Assembly (NCBI RefSeq): GCF_003963535.1
Contig: NZ_CP034539.1
Location: 1,240,001-1,304,000 of the forward strand
Reading direction: 5' to 3'
Source of the DNA: Streptomyces cyaneochromogenes
GTDB lineage: Bacteria; Actinomycetota; Actinomycetes; Streptomycetales; Streptomycetaceae
DNA: 64,000 nucleotides
Below are positions 1 through 7,873 of this stretch, piece after piece; the stretch's first letter is position 1, and each line of letters begins with the position of its first letter. The notes below the pieces were generated by a model. That model saw nothing but the letters and a program-made list of their open reading frames with translations, was not told the origin of the DNA and ran no database searches. A program made the translations under genes and the position numbers.

Positions 1-67
1 TTCGTCTGTGTGTTCTGCGGCGGCGATCTTCCCGCGCGGTGGAACGTGGCGCCGTAAGATCCGCAGC

Positions 68-799
68 ATGACCGCAGTCCTGTTCGATTTCTCCGGAACC
101 CTCTTCCGTGTCGAGTCCACCGAGTCCTGGCTGCGCGGAGCGCTCGCCGAGGCCGGGGTGGAGCTCGGCGAGACCGAACTGGCCGAGACCGCGCAGGCGC
201 TGGAGGCGATGGGGGCACTGGCGGGCGGGATCGATCCCTCGTGGCTGCCCGAGGACGTGGCGAGTGTCTGGGGGGTGCGGGACAAGAGCGCGGAGCTGCA
301 CCGGGCCGCCTACACCGGGCTGTCCCGGCAGGTACAGCTCCCCGACGACCGGCTGCACGACATCCTCTACGACCGCCACATGGCGCCGGCCGCGTGGGTG
401 CCGTACCCCGACTCCGCCGAGGTGCTGGGGACGCTGCGTGAGCGCGGCGTCGGCGTGGGAGTGGTCAGCAACGTCGGCTGGGACATCCGTCCGGTGTTCC
501 GGGAGCACGGTCTCGATCCGTACGTGGACACCTACGTGCTGTCGTACGAGCACGGCGTCCAGAAGCCCGACCCCCGGCTGTTCGCGGTCGCCTGCGCGGC
601 CCTCGACGCCGATCCGCGGGACGTCGTCATGGTCGGCGACAACCGGCGGGCGGACGGCGGTGCGGCGGCCCTGGGCTGTGCGGTGCACTTCGTGGACCAT
701 CTGCCGGCGGCGCAGCGTCCGGACGGGCTGCGGCCGGTGCTGGATCTCGTGGGCACCGCCCCGCGGTCGAACGACTCCGGGCCTCGGACGGGCAAGTAG
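68..799 (+). CDS. HAD-superfamily hydrolase (dehalogenase/phosphonatase-like)
   Basis: A cytosolic HAD-fold hydrolase of 243 residues. The nucleophile motif is DFSGT at residues 7-11, so Asp7 is present but the second Asp of the usual DxDGT phosphatase motif is Ser9. Motif II is VVSNVG, the conserved Lys is in QKPDPRLF, and the acidic motif is GDNRRADGG. Loss of the second Asp is typical of dehalogenase- or phosphonatase-like HADs rather than classic phosphatases. The ATG at 68 is chosen because the motif follows within seven residues, as is usual; an upstream in-frame ATG would add 20 unrelated residues. The substrate is unknown. Confidence 0.85.
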   Translation: MTAVLFDFSGTLFRVESTESWLRGALAEAGVELGETELAETAQALEAMGALAGGIDPSWLPEDVASVWGVRDKSAELHRAAYTGLSRQVQLPDDRLHDILYDRHMAPAAWVPYPDSAEVLGTLRERGVGVGVVSNVGWDIRPVFREHGLDPYVDTYVLSYEHGVQKPDPRLFAVACAALDADPRDVVMVGDNRRADGGAAALGCAVHFVDHLPAAQRPDGLRPVLDLVGTAPRSNDSGPRTGK

Positions 800-913
800 C
801 CCCCGGCCACCTCACCTGACGCTCGCCTGCCTCGGACGATCCCCCGCGTCGCCCGAGGCAGACGGCAACCCCGACCAGGCCGTATCGGGGCCGGGCCGGA
901 AGTGCTGAGTATA

Positions 914-934
914 GTTGGCTGGCAGCCAGTCAAC
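914..934. promoter_or_regulatory. Candidate autoregulatory operator of the TetR gene
   Basis: An inverted repeat lies 15 bases upstream of the TetR start: left arm GTTGGCTGG (914-922), spacer cag, right arm CCAGTCAAC (926-934), with 8 of 9 pairs matching. Position and symmetry fit a TetR operator; binding is inferred. Confidence 0.45.
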
Positions 935-948
935 GCAGGAGTTACAGC

Positions 949-1602
949 ATGTCCCCGCGCAGCGCCTCGGTCAATGAAGAGCTGCGGCGGCGATCCCGGG
1001 AGCGGCTTCTGCAGGCGGCCGTCGAGCTGGTCGGCGAGCGGGGGTACGACGCCACGACGCTGGGCGACATCGCGGACCGGGCGGGCTCGGCGCGCGGTCT
1101 GGTGTCGTACTACTTCCCCGGCAAACGCCAGCTGGTGCAGTCCGCCGTGCACCGGCTGATGCACCGCACGCTGGAGGAGGCGCTGGAGCGCGAGCCGCGC
1201 AGCGAGGACGGCCGCGAGCGGATGGCCCGGGCCATCGACGCGATCCTGGGCCTGGCCCGGGACCGGCCCGTGCTGATGCGCCAGCACATGGCGGGGATCC
1301 TGCTGGGCGAGGGCTTCGTCCAGTGCCCGGAGCAGCGGCGTCTGGCCGAGCTGCTGCGGGAGACCTGCGTACGGCACGGCTCGAAGGACGTCGACGCCGA
1401 CTACCCGATGCTGCGCGCCCTGCTCATGGGGGCCGTCTACGCGGCGCTGGTCCCCGGCGTGCCGATGCCGGTGCCGGTGCTGCGGGCCGAGCTGTTCGCG
1501 CGCTACCGGCTGGACTGGTCGATGGGGGTCCCGCCGGACTCGGAGGCCGAGCCCGGCGGGACGGGCGACACGGATCTGTCACGGTTCTTCGCTACCGGGT
1601 AG
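949..1602 (+). CDS. TetR-family transcriptional regulator
   Basis: A 217-residue regulator. The N-terminal helix-turn-helix (about residues 8-55) runs from RRRSRERLLQAAVEL through YFPGKRQLVQSA, which is the canonical TetR DNA-binding signature. The C-terminal part is a helical ligand-binding domain that I cannot assign to a ligand. The ATG at 949 is preceded by a purine-rich AGGAG at about 937-942. The palindrome just upstream suggests autoregulation. The next gene is convergent, so no obvious target is co-transcribed. Confidence 0.9.
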   Translation: MSPRSASVNEELRRRSRERLLQAAVELVGERGYDATTLGDIADRAGSARGLVSYYFPGKRQLVQSAVHRLMHRTLEEALEREPRSEDGRERMARAIDAILGLARDRPVLMRQHMAGILLGEGFVQCPEQRRLAELLRETCVRHGSKDVDADYPMLRALLMGAVYAALVPGVPMPVPVLRAELFARYRLDWSMGVPPDSEAEPGGTGDTDLSRFFATG

Positions 1603-1632
1603 GCACCGCAGGCCACCCGGCCGCCCGGACGG

Positions 1633-3135
1633 TCAGTCGAAGTAGTCCGGCTGCGTCTGGACGTTGAGTTCGCGCAGCTTGACCCAGCGGGCCGGGTCCG
1701 TGCGCCGGTCGTCGATCTTCAGGACGTCGAAGCCCCGGGCCATCTCGTTCGAGTAGATGTAGCCGTTGTAGTAGTACGCCGACCACGAACCGCCCGACCG
1801 CAGCGTGTCGGTGCTGATCGGACCACGGTCGAAGTACGCGATCTCCTTCGGGCGGGCCGAGTCGGTGAAGTCCCAGACGGAGACGCCGCCCTGGTACCAG
1901 GCCTGGACCATGAGGTCCTTGCCCTTGACCGGGATCAGCGAGCCGTTGTGGGCCACGCAGTTCTCGGTGTCCGCCTGGTGCCGGGGGATCTTGAAGTAGC
2001 TGCGGAAGACGAGCTTGCGCTTGTCGCCCTTGCCGACGATGTCGTAGATGCCGTCGGCACCACGGTCCGGGCCGATCTGCGCGTTGCAGGTGGCCGCGCC
2101 GCCGCCGCCCAACTCGTCGGTGAAGACGACCTTGTTGGCCTTCTGGTTGAAGGTCGCCGAGTGCCAGAACGCGAAGTTGACGTTGTCCTGGACCTGGTCG
2201 ATGACCTTCGGGTGCTCGGGATCCTCGATGGAGAGCAGGATGCCGTCGCCCATGCAGGCTCCGGCGGCGAGGTCCTTCTCAGGCAGGACCGTGATGTCGT
2301 GGCAGCCGGTGGTCTTGGAGACGCCCGGGTTGGTGGGCGCGCCCGGGTTGCCGCCGCCGTCCGGGCCCTCACCGGGGAACAGCACCGGGAAGCTCACGAC
2401 CGCCGCCTTCTCGGGCGCGTACCGCGGCACCTTGATGACGGAGATCCCGTCGTGCGGCGGCTGGCAGTCCGGGTAGGTGGCGTTCGGCGAGTACGAGGAG
2501 ACGTAGACGTACACGTTGCGGCGCTCGGGCACCAGCGTGTGGGTGTGCGAGCCGCAGGCGGTCTCGACCGCGGCGACGTACCTGGGGTTCGTCTTGTCGC
2601 TGATGTCGAAGACCTTCAGGCCCTCCCACGAGGACTTCTCGGTCACGGGCTGCGTCGTGCTGTTGCAACTGCTGTCGCTGCGCGAGGAGTCGGTGGACAG
2701 GAACAGCAGGTTCCCGGACACGGTGATGTCGTTCTGCGAGCCGGGGCACAGCACCTGAGCGACCGTCTTCGGCGCCTTCGGGTCGCTGATGTCGAAGATG
2801 CGGAAGCCGTCGTAGTTACCGGCGAAGGCGTACTTGCCCTGGAAGGCCAGGTCCGAATTGGTGCCCGGGAGCACGTCCTTGGGGACGTTGGCCAGGTGCT
2901 TGATGTTGGCGGAGTGGACGATCTCGTCCTGGCCGGGTATCTCGCCGTCCGCGACAGCCTCCTGCACCTCGGCCCGAGTGCTCTTGGATATCTCCTTCTC
3001 CGCGACGGGGCCGTCCCCCGGGTCGGGGGTCGCGACAGCCGGCTGCGCGGTGAGCAACGCGGCCAGCAGTCCGGTGGCGGCTGCGGCAACTCCCAAACGT
3101 CTGCGTCGTGTTCGGGGAATGCTCAACAGGATCAC
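1633..3135 (-). CDS. Secreted LVIVD-repeat protein (beta-propeller)
   Basis: A 500-residue exported protein. The first ~35 residues form a Sec/Tat-like signal: an Arg-rich n-region (RTRRRR), an Ala/Leu core and an AVA cleavage site. The mature part carries repeated blades with the pattern 'GLKVFDISDKTNPRYVA', 'GFRIFDISDPKAPKTVA' and 'GVSVWDFTDSARPKEIA', which define LVIVD repeats and predict a propeller. The start is GTG at 3135, because GGGAGG sits five bases upstream and the signal peptide begins there. It is divergent from the DUF305 lipoprotein gene across 56 bases. Its role is unknown; the family is probably surface-associated. Confidence 0.85.
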   Translation of the reverse strand: MILLSIPRTRRRRLGVAAAATGLLAALLTAQPAVATPDPGDGPVAEKEISKSTRAEVQEAVADGEIPGQDEIVHSANIKHLANVPKDVLPGTNSDLAFQGKYAFAGNYDGFRIFDISDPKAPKTVAQVLCPGSQNDITVSGNLLFLSTDSSRSDSSCNSTTQPVTEKSSWEGLKVFDISDKTNPRYVAAVETACGSHTHTLVPERRNVYVYVSSYSPNATYPDCQPPHDGISVIKVPRYAPEKAAVVSFPVLFPGEGPDGGGNPGAPTNPGVSKTTGCHDITVLPEKDLAAGACMGDGILLSIEDPEHPKVIDQVQDNVNFAFWHSATFNQKANKVVFTDELGGGGAATCNAQIGPDRGADGIYDIVGKGDKRKLVFRSYFKIPRHQADTENCVAHNGSLIPVKGKDLMVQAWYQGGVSVWDFTDSARPKEIAYFDRGPISTDTLRSGGSWSAYYYNGYIYSNEMARGFDVLKIDDRRTDPARWVKLRELNVQTQPDYFD

Positions 3136-3150
3136 TGTTTCCTCCCTTGT

Positions 3151-3168
3151 CCGTTCGCACTGGAACGG
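3151..3168. promoter_or_regulatory. Inverted repeat in the LVIVD/DUF305 divergent promoter
   Basis: A perfect 6-bp inverted repeat CCGTTC (3151-3156) / GAACGG (3163-3168) with a 6-base spacer occupies the middle of the 56-base divergent intergenic region. It could be a shared operator. No regulator can be named. Confidence 0.35.
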
Positions 3169-3191
3169 TTGATGCAAGCCCGAGTATCGTC

Positions 3192-3887
3192 ATGGCCATG
3201 CACATATCAACAGGGGGCAATGAACATGTAACGAAGACGCCCTTCCGCCGGACACCCGCCTTCACCGCCGCACTTGCCGTTCTGGCCGTACTCACGCTGG
3301 GCGGCTGCGACTCCGAACCGAAGGCGGCCGAGGAGAGCGGACCGTCGGTGATCGTGCCCGGCAAACCCGGCGAGGCGAACCAGAAGCTGTCCGCCGAGGA
3401 GGCCGCACGGCAGCGCGCCGAGGACGACTCCCCCAACTCGGCCGACGTCGCCTACGCCCGCATGATGATCGAGCACCACACCCAGGCCCTGGAGATGACC
3501 GAACTCGTCCCGGACCGCGCCGAGTCGACGAAGGTCGAGGCGCTCGCCGAACGGATCGCCGCCGCGCAGGGCCCGGAGATCGCGGCCATGAAGGGCTGGC
3601 TCAAGAACCACGGCAAGTCCCTGGAGGCCGAGGAGAGCGACGGCCACGAGCAGCACGCCTCGATGCCCGGCATGGCGACCGAGGCACAGCTCAAGAAGCT
3701 GCGCGCCGCGCACGGGAAGGCGTTCGACCAGCTCTTCCTCACGTTGATGATCACCCATCACGACGGGGCCATCACCATGGCCACGGACGTGAAGGGGCAG
3801 GGCAACAACATCGTGATCGAGGAGATGGCCGACGAGGTGGTCGCTCAGCAGACGAGCGAGATCACGCGGATGCGGGACATGCTCTGA
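3192..3887 (+). CDS. DUF305-domain lipoprotein
   Basis: A 231-residue exported lipoprotein. An N-terminal hydrophobic stretch ends in the lipobox LTLGGC, so the protein should be anchored on the outer face of the membrane. The DUF305 domain follows with its two His-rich helices, ARMMIEHHTQALEM and LTLMITHHDGAITMA, which resemble a four-helix bundle with potential metal-binding His pairs. ATG 3192 or ATG 3198 could be the start; neither has a strong ribosome binding site. It is divergent from the LVIVD gene, and both products are extracytoplasmic. Confidence 0.85.
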   Translation: MAMHISTGGNEHVTKTPFRRTPAFTAALAVLAVLTLGGCDSEPKAAEESGPSVIVPGKPGEANQKLSAEEAARQRAEDDSPNSADVAYARMMIEHHTQALEMTELVPDRAESTKVEALAERIAAAQGPEIAAMKGWLKNHGKSLEAEESDGHEQHASMPGMATEAQLKKLRAAHGKAFDQLFLTLMITHHDGAITMATDVKGQGNNIVIEEMADEVVAQQTSEITRMRDML

Positions 3888-3904
3888 CGGACCGGCCCGG
3901 TCCG
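3888..3904. terminator. Short hairpin between convergent genes
   Basis: A near-perfect palindrome CGGACCGG-C-CCGGTCCG starts directly after the DUF305 stop codon and lies between convergent genes. It is likely a bidirectional terminator lacking a U tract. Confidence 0.4.
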
Positions 3905-3918
3905 CCCGAGGGCCGCGC

Positions 3919-4431
3919 TCAGCGGCGGGCGCGACGCGGCGTCAGGAATCCCGCGTCGCGCGCCTGCCCGATGAGCCTGAGCGACCTCCGCCGGCTGTGC
4001 CCCGTCGCCCGCATCACCGCGAGCACGGGGTCGCCACCCTGTTCCTGGGCCGTGCGGTACTCCTGCGCGACGAGCCACTGCCCCTCGACGCCGGGCGGCC
4101 AGGCCGGCCGGGCCCGGCTCGCCCTGACGCCCCCGCCGTCCGGTTCGGCCGCGATCGCGCACGCCTTGGAGAGCGGATCCTCGATCCAGTCGGCGAGCGC
4201 CGCCAGGTCGTCGAGGGAGAGCGCCGGGCGGGCCCGTACGTCCTCGATGGAGACGCCCTCCTCGGACACCACGGCGAGCGCGTCGACGTGGGCGCCGTCG
4301 CCGAACTCCAGCCGGACGCCCAGCCAGGCCGTGGCGCCGGCACCGTCCCGCACTTCCCACGCGGGCCACACGGACACGCTGCCGTCCGAAGCACAACGAT
4401 CGGAAAGATTAAGAAAGGATGCTTCCAGCAC
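3919..4431 (-). CDS. Hypothetical protein, DUF6214-like
   Basis: A 170-residue soluble protein with no signal or membrane segment. It begins with an acidic, Trp-containing region (SVSVWPAWEVRDG), has a middle segment SLDDLAALADWIEDPL, and ends in a basic helix-turn-helix-like stretch (MRATGHSRRRSLRLIGQARD) reminiscent of a DNA-binding tail. I associate it with a streptomycete family of unknown function (DUF6214) from memory only. The start is uncertain: GTG 4431 is used, and an internal GTG at about 4383 would give a shorter protein. The 165 bases to the divergent gene on the right contain a small hairpin GCGCCC-cgac-GGGCGC at 4477-4492. Confidence 0.6.
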   Translation of the reverse strand: MLEASFLNLSDRCASDGSVSVWPAWEVRDGAGATAWLGVRLEFGDGAHVDALAVVSEEGVSIEDVRARPALSLDDLAALADWIEDPLSKACAIAAEPDGGGVRASRARPAWPPGVEGQWLVAQEYRTAQEQGGDPVLAVMRATGHSRRRSLRLIGQARDAGFLTPRRARR

Positions 4432-4596
4432 ACACGCAACGTAACCGCATGATCACATTCCATACTGAACGAACACGCGCCCCGACGGGCGCACAGCACC
4501 CTGTCAGCGGAGCGGCAGCGGTGCGATGCTGGACTCGAGAGCGACTCCTGAAGTTCCGCGAAGCCCCCGACCAACCCTCGCCCAAGGAGTTCCGCC

Positions 4597-5940
4597 GTGC
4601 TCCGTATCGCCGTCGTCGGCTCCGGGCCGAGCGGGTGCTACACCGCCCAGAGCCTGGTGCAGCAGGACCCCGACGCGCTGGTCGACGTCCTGGACCGGCT
4701 GCCGTGCCCGTACGGTCTGGTGCGGTACGGGGTGGCGCCGGACCACGAGAAGATCAAGTCCCTCCAGAACAACCTGCGGACGGTTCTGGAGCACGAGCGG
4801 GTGCGGTTCCTCGGCGGCGTCCAGATCGGTCCGGGCGGAGTGCCGACAACCCGGCTGCGGGACCTCTACCACGCGGTCGTGTACTGCGTGGGCGCCGCCA
4901 CCGACCGCCACCTCGGGGTTCCCGGCGAGGACCTGCCGGGCAGCTGGTCGGCGACCGAGTTCGTGTCCTGGTACAGCGCCCACCCGGACTCCGTCGACGA
5001 CGGCTTCGTGCTCGGCGCACGGTCGGCGGTCGTCATCGGCATCGGGAACGTCGCGGTGGACGTCACACGGATGCTGGCCCGGGGCACGGCGGAGCTGAGC
5101 CCCACCGACATGCCGCAGGCGGCGCTCACCGCCCTCGGCGCGAGTCGCGTGACCGAGGTCAGCATGGTGGGGCGCCGCGGTCCCTCGCAGGCCCGCTTCA
5201 CCACCAAGGAACTGCGCGAACTGGGCACGCTGCCGGACACGGCGGTGAGCGTGGATCCGGCCGAGCTGGCGCTGGATCCGGCGTACGCCGACCCGTCCGG
5301 CCTCCCCGCCCCGCAGCGCCGCAACATCGAGGCGCTGCGCGCCTGGGCCGAGGCCCCGCCCCAGGACGCCCGGCACCGCATCCGGCTGCGCTTCTTCCTG
5401 CGCCCCGTCGAACTCCTCGCCGAAGCCGGGCGCGTGAGCGCGGTCCGCTTCGAACGAACGGCACCCGACGGCCGGGGCGCGGTCACGGGCACGGGCCGCT
5501 ACGAGGACATCGAGGCCCAGCTGGTGCTGCGCTCGGTGGGCTATCGCGGTGTACCGCTGGAGGGCCTGCCGTTCGACACGACGACCGGCACAGTGCCGCA
5601 CAGCGAGGGACGCGTCCTGCGCGAGGGCCGCGTGGCGCCGGGCGAGTACGTGGCCGGCTGGATCAAGCGGGGCCCGACCGGCGTCATCGGCACCAACCGG
5701 CCGTGCGCGAAGGAGACGGTGACGTCGTTGCTGGAGGACGCCGCCGTACTCGTAAGGAGAGAGGTGGCGCAGGACCCGCTGACGGCACTGCGCGCCGAGG
5801 GGGTCGAGCCGGTGGAGTGGCCGGGGTGGTGCGCGATCGAACGGGCGGAGGCGGAGCTGGGCGCGTCGCTGGGCAGGGGTGTGGTGAAACTGCCCGATTG
5901 GGAGTCCCTGCTGGGCGCCGCGCACCACAACGCCCTTTAG
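4597..5940 (+). CDS. FprA-like NADPH-ferredoxin reductase (FAD-dependent)
   Basis: A 447-residue flavoprotein of the adrenodoxin-reductase/FprA type. It begins with the FAD dinucleotide-binding motif VVGSGPSG (residues 6-13), followed by PYGLVRYGVAPDH, which is diagnostic for this family. A second Rossmann motif, VIGIGNVAVDVTRML, binds NADPH, and the C-terminal GWIKRGPTGVIGTNR is the conserved FAD-contacting segment. It should pass electrons from NADPH to ferredoxin for cytochromes P450 or similar enzymes. The GTG start at 4597 has AAGGAG seven bases upstream. No ferredoxin or P450 gene is adjacent. Confidence 0.9.
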   Translation: MLRIAVVGSGPSGCYTAQSLVQQDPDALVDVLDRLPCPYGLVRYGVAPDHEKIKSLQNNLRTVLEHERVRFLGGVQIGPGGVPTTRLRDLYHAVVYCVGAATDRHLGVPGEDLPGSWSATEFVSWYSAHPDSVDDGFVLGARSAVVIGIGNVAVDVTRMLARGTAELSPTDMPQAALTALGASRVTEVSMVGRRGPSQARFTTKELRELGTLPDTAVSVDPAELALDPAYADPSGLPAPQRRNIEALRAWAEAPPQDARHRIRLRFFLRPVELLAEAGRVSAVRFERTAPDGRGAVTGTGRYEDIEAQLVLRSVGYRGVPLEGLPFDTTTGTVPHSEGRVLREGRVAPGEYVAGWIKRGPTGVIGTNRPCAKETVTSLLEDAAVLVRREVAQDPLTALRAEGVEPVEWPGWCAIERAEAELGASLGRGVVKLPDWESLLGAAHHNAL

Positions 5941-6010
5941 GGGCGCGGGGCTGCATCGATGTGCGGCTCCGCCGCGTGGGCGCGACAAGCCACAGGCGAC
6001 CCGCACCGAG
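5939..6010. repeat. Streptomyces-type dispersed intergenic element
   Basis: From the stop codon of the reductase gene, the sequence runs GGGGCGCGGGGCTGCATCGA, then GTGCGGCTCCGCCGCGTGGG, then GCGCGACAAGCCACAGG. I recognise this as a version of a short GC-rich sequence repeated after many Streptomyces genes. The GCGG-ctc-CCGC core can fold. It may act as a terminator; recognition is from memory. Confidence 0.45.
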
Positions 6011-6070
6011 CAACGAGCCGGCAACACCCCCGAAATCAACAATCTGTTCAAGGGGCCTACGGTCTCGCCC

Positions 6071-7480
6071 ATGACAGAGAGCACACCCGCACACCCCGTC
6101 GACGAGATCCCGCCCAAGCGCCACCTGGCCGCCTTCGGCCTGCAACACGTCCTCGCGATGTACGCCGGCGCCGTGGCCGTCCCCCTGATCGTCGGCGGCG
6201 CCATGAAGCTCCCGCCCGCCGACCTTGCCTACCTGATCACCGCCGACCTGCTGGTGTGCGGCATCGCGACGCTGATCCAGTGCATCGGCTTCTGGCGCTT
6301 CGGCGTACGGCTGCCGATCATGCAGGGCTGTACGTTCGCCGCCGTCTCCCCGATGGTGCTGATCGGCACGACGGGCGGCGGACTCCCCGCCATCTACGGC
6401 TCGGTGATCGTCGCGGGCCTGGCGATCGTGCTGCTGGCGCCGGTCTTCGGGAGGCTGCTGCGGTACTTCCCTCCCCTCGTCACGGGCACCGTGATCCTGA
6501 TCATCGGCCTCTCGCTGCTGCCGGTCGCGGGCAACTGGGCCGCGGGCGGCGCCGGTTCCGCGGACTTCGGGGAACCGAAGAACCTCGCGCTGGCCGCCTT
6601 CATCCTGGCGGTGGTGCTCGGGGTGCAGCGCTTCGCTCCGGCGTTCCTGAGCCGGATCGCGGTACTGATCGGCATCCTGGTCGGGCTCGCGGTGGCGGTG
6701 CCGTTCGGGTTCACGGACTTCGGCGGGGTGGGCGACGCCGACTGGGTCGGGGTCAGCACGCCGTTCCACTTCGGGGCGCCCACCTTCGAGTTCTCGGCGA
6801 TCGTGTCGATGCTGGTGGTGGCGCTGGTGACGATGACGGAGACAACCGGTGACCTGATCGCGGTCGGCGAGATGACCGACCGCAAGGTCGAGCCGCGCTC
6901 TCTCGCGGACGGCCTGCGCGCCGACGGTCTGTCGACGGTGCTGGGCGGCGTCTTCAACACCTTCCCGTACACGGCGTACGCCCAGAACGTGGGACTTGTC
7001 GGCATGACCCGGGTGCGCAGCCGCTGGGTGGTGGCCACCGCGGGCGGCATCCTCGTGCTGCTCGGCCTGCTGCCCAAGCTGGGCGCGGTGGTGGCGGCCA
7101 TACCGGCTCCGGTGCTGGGCGGTGCAGGGCTGGTGATGTTCGGGACGGTCGCCGCGAGCGGGCTGCGCACCCTGACCGAGGTGGACTTCAAGGGCAACAA
7201 CAACCTGACGGTGGTGGCCGTCTCCGTGGCCATGGGCATGCTGCCGGTCGGTGTGCCGACGATCTACGAGAAGTTCCCGGACTGGTTCCAGACGGTGATG
7301 AACAGCGGTATCAGCGCGGGCTGCCTGACGGCGATCGCGCTGAACCTGCTCTTCAACCACCTGCCGGCGAAGGCCGGTTCAGGAGCCTCCGAAGCGGATT
7401 CAGGCGCCGCCGAACCGGGCGGCCTGCCGGGTGGCGGCGTCGAGAAGGGCGTCGAGCAGCCCCGGGAAGAGGCCGTCTAG
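6071..7480 (+). CDS. NCS2-family xanthine/uracil permease
   Basis: A 469-residue polytopic membrane protein with about 12-14 hydrophobic segments. It has the family's opening LAAFGLQHVLAMYAGAVAVP and the conserved helix NTFPYTAYAQNVGLVGMTRV with its Gln-Asn. These mark a nucleobase:cation symporter-2 (xanthine, urate or uracil uptake). The conserved TETTGD segment (MTETTGDLIAVGEM) is present. No strong ribosome binding site is visible upstream of ATG 6071. The last 81 bases overlap the 3' end of the convergent ArsR gene, and the extended C-terminal tail is hydrophilic and Gly/Ala/Glu-rich. Confidence 0.9.
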   Translation: MTESTPAHPVDEIPPKRHLAAFGLQHVLAMYAGAVAVPLIVGGAMKLPPADLAYLITADLLVCGIATLIQCIGFWRFGVRLPIMQGCTFAAVSPMVLIGTTGGGLPAIYGSVIVAGLAIVLLAPVFGRLLRYFPPLVTGTVILIIGLSLLPVAGNWAAGGAGSADFGEPKNLALAAFILAVVLGVQRFAPAFLSRIAVLIGILVGLAVAVPFGFTDFGGVGDADWVGVSTPFHFGAPTFEFSAIVSMLVVALVTMTETTGDLIAVGEMTDRKVEPRSLADGLRADGLSTVLGGVFNTFPYTAYAQNVGLVGMTRVRSRWVVATAGGILVLLGLLPKLGAVVAAIPAPVLGGAGLVMFGTVAASGLRTLTEVDFKGNNNLTVVAVSVAMGMLPVGVPTIYEKFPDWFQTVMNSGISAGCLTAIALNLLFNHLPAKAGSGASEADSGAAEPGGLPGGGVEKGVEQPREEAV

Positions 7481-7753
7481 GTCGTCCTTGCGCAGGCCGT
7501 TCATCTTGGCCGTGCCCCGGTAGACCTGCTGGATCACACCGCTCTCGCGCAGCACCCGGAAGTGATGCGTGGTGGTGGACTTGGTGACCGGCAGGTCGAA
7601 GTGCGAACAGGAGAGCTCGTCGCCCACGGCGGCGAGCTCTCGCACGATCTGCAGCCGCAGCGGGTCGGACAGCGCGTGCAGCACGCCTTCCAGACGGATC
7701 TCCTCGCGCGTCGGGTGCGGGAGGTCTCGGCTGCTGACAGCGGGGCTGGTCAC
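7400..7753 (-). CDS. ArsR-family winged-helix regulator
   Basis: A 117-residue helix-turn-helix protein. It has the ArsR fold signature HALSDPLRLQIVRELA, then LPVTKSTTTHHFRVLRESGVI as recognition helix, and the wing QVYRGTAKMNGLR. No CxCxxC metal-binding motif is seen, so a non-metal ligand or redox signal is more likely. The GTG start at 7753 has GGAG five bases upstream. It is divergent from the old-yellow-enzyme gene, which is its probable target, and two matching palindromes lie between the two genes. Its 3' end overlaps the permease gene by 81 bases. Confidence 0.88.
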   Translation of the reverse strand: MTSPAVSSRDLPHPTREEIRLEGVLHALSDPLRLQIVRELAAVGDELSCSHFDLPVTKSTTTHHFRVLRESGVIQQVYRGTAKMNGLRKDDLDGLFPGLLDALLDAATRQAARFGGA

Positions 7754-7784
7754 GGCGGCTCCACTTCGTCGGGTTCCTCCATTG

Positions 7785-7800
7785 TACGAGACCCCTCGTA
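7785..7800. promoter_or_regulatory. ArsR operator candidate 1
   Basis: TACGAG (7785-7790), four-base spacer, CTCGTA (7795-7800) is a perfect inverted repeat in the ArsR/OYE intergenic region. It shares the pattern TACGAn-N4-nTCGTA with the second site 34 bases downstream. Confidence 0.55.
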
Positions 7801-7802
7801 GT

Positions 7803-7834
7803 TTGACACTTCCCGTACTACGATGCCTATCGTA
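7803..7834 (+). promoter_or_regulatory. ArsR operator candidate 2 with a -35-like box
   Basis: TACGAT (7819-7824), spacer gcct, ATCGTA (7829-7834) is a perfect inverted repeat. A consensus -35 sequence TTGACA sits at 7803-7808, so the palindrome would cover the spacer/-10 region of the promoter reading into the OYE gene. Binding would block transcription. Confidence 0.5.
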
Positions 7835-7873
7835 CGAGTCGACCGCTGGTCCCCGTGACGAATGGAGTCCGCC

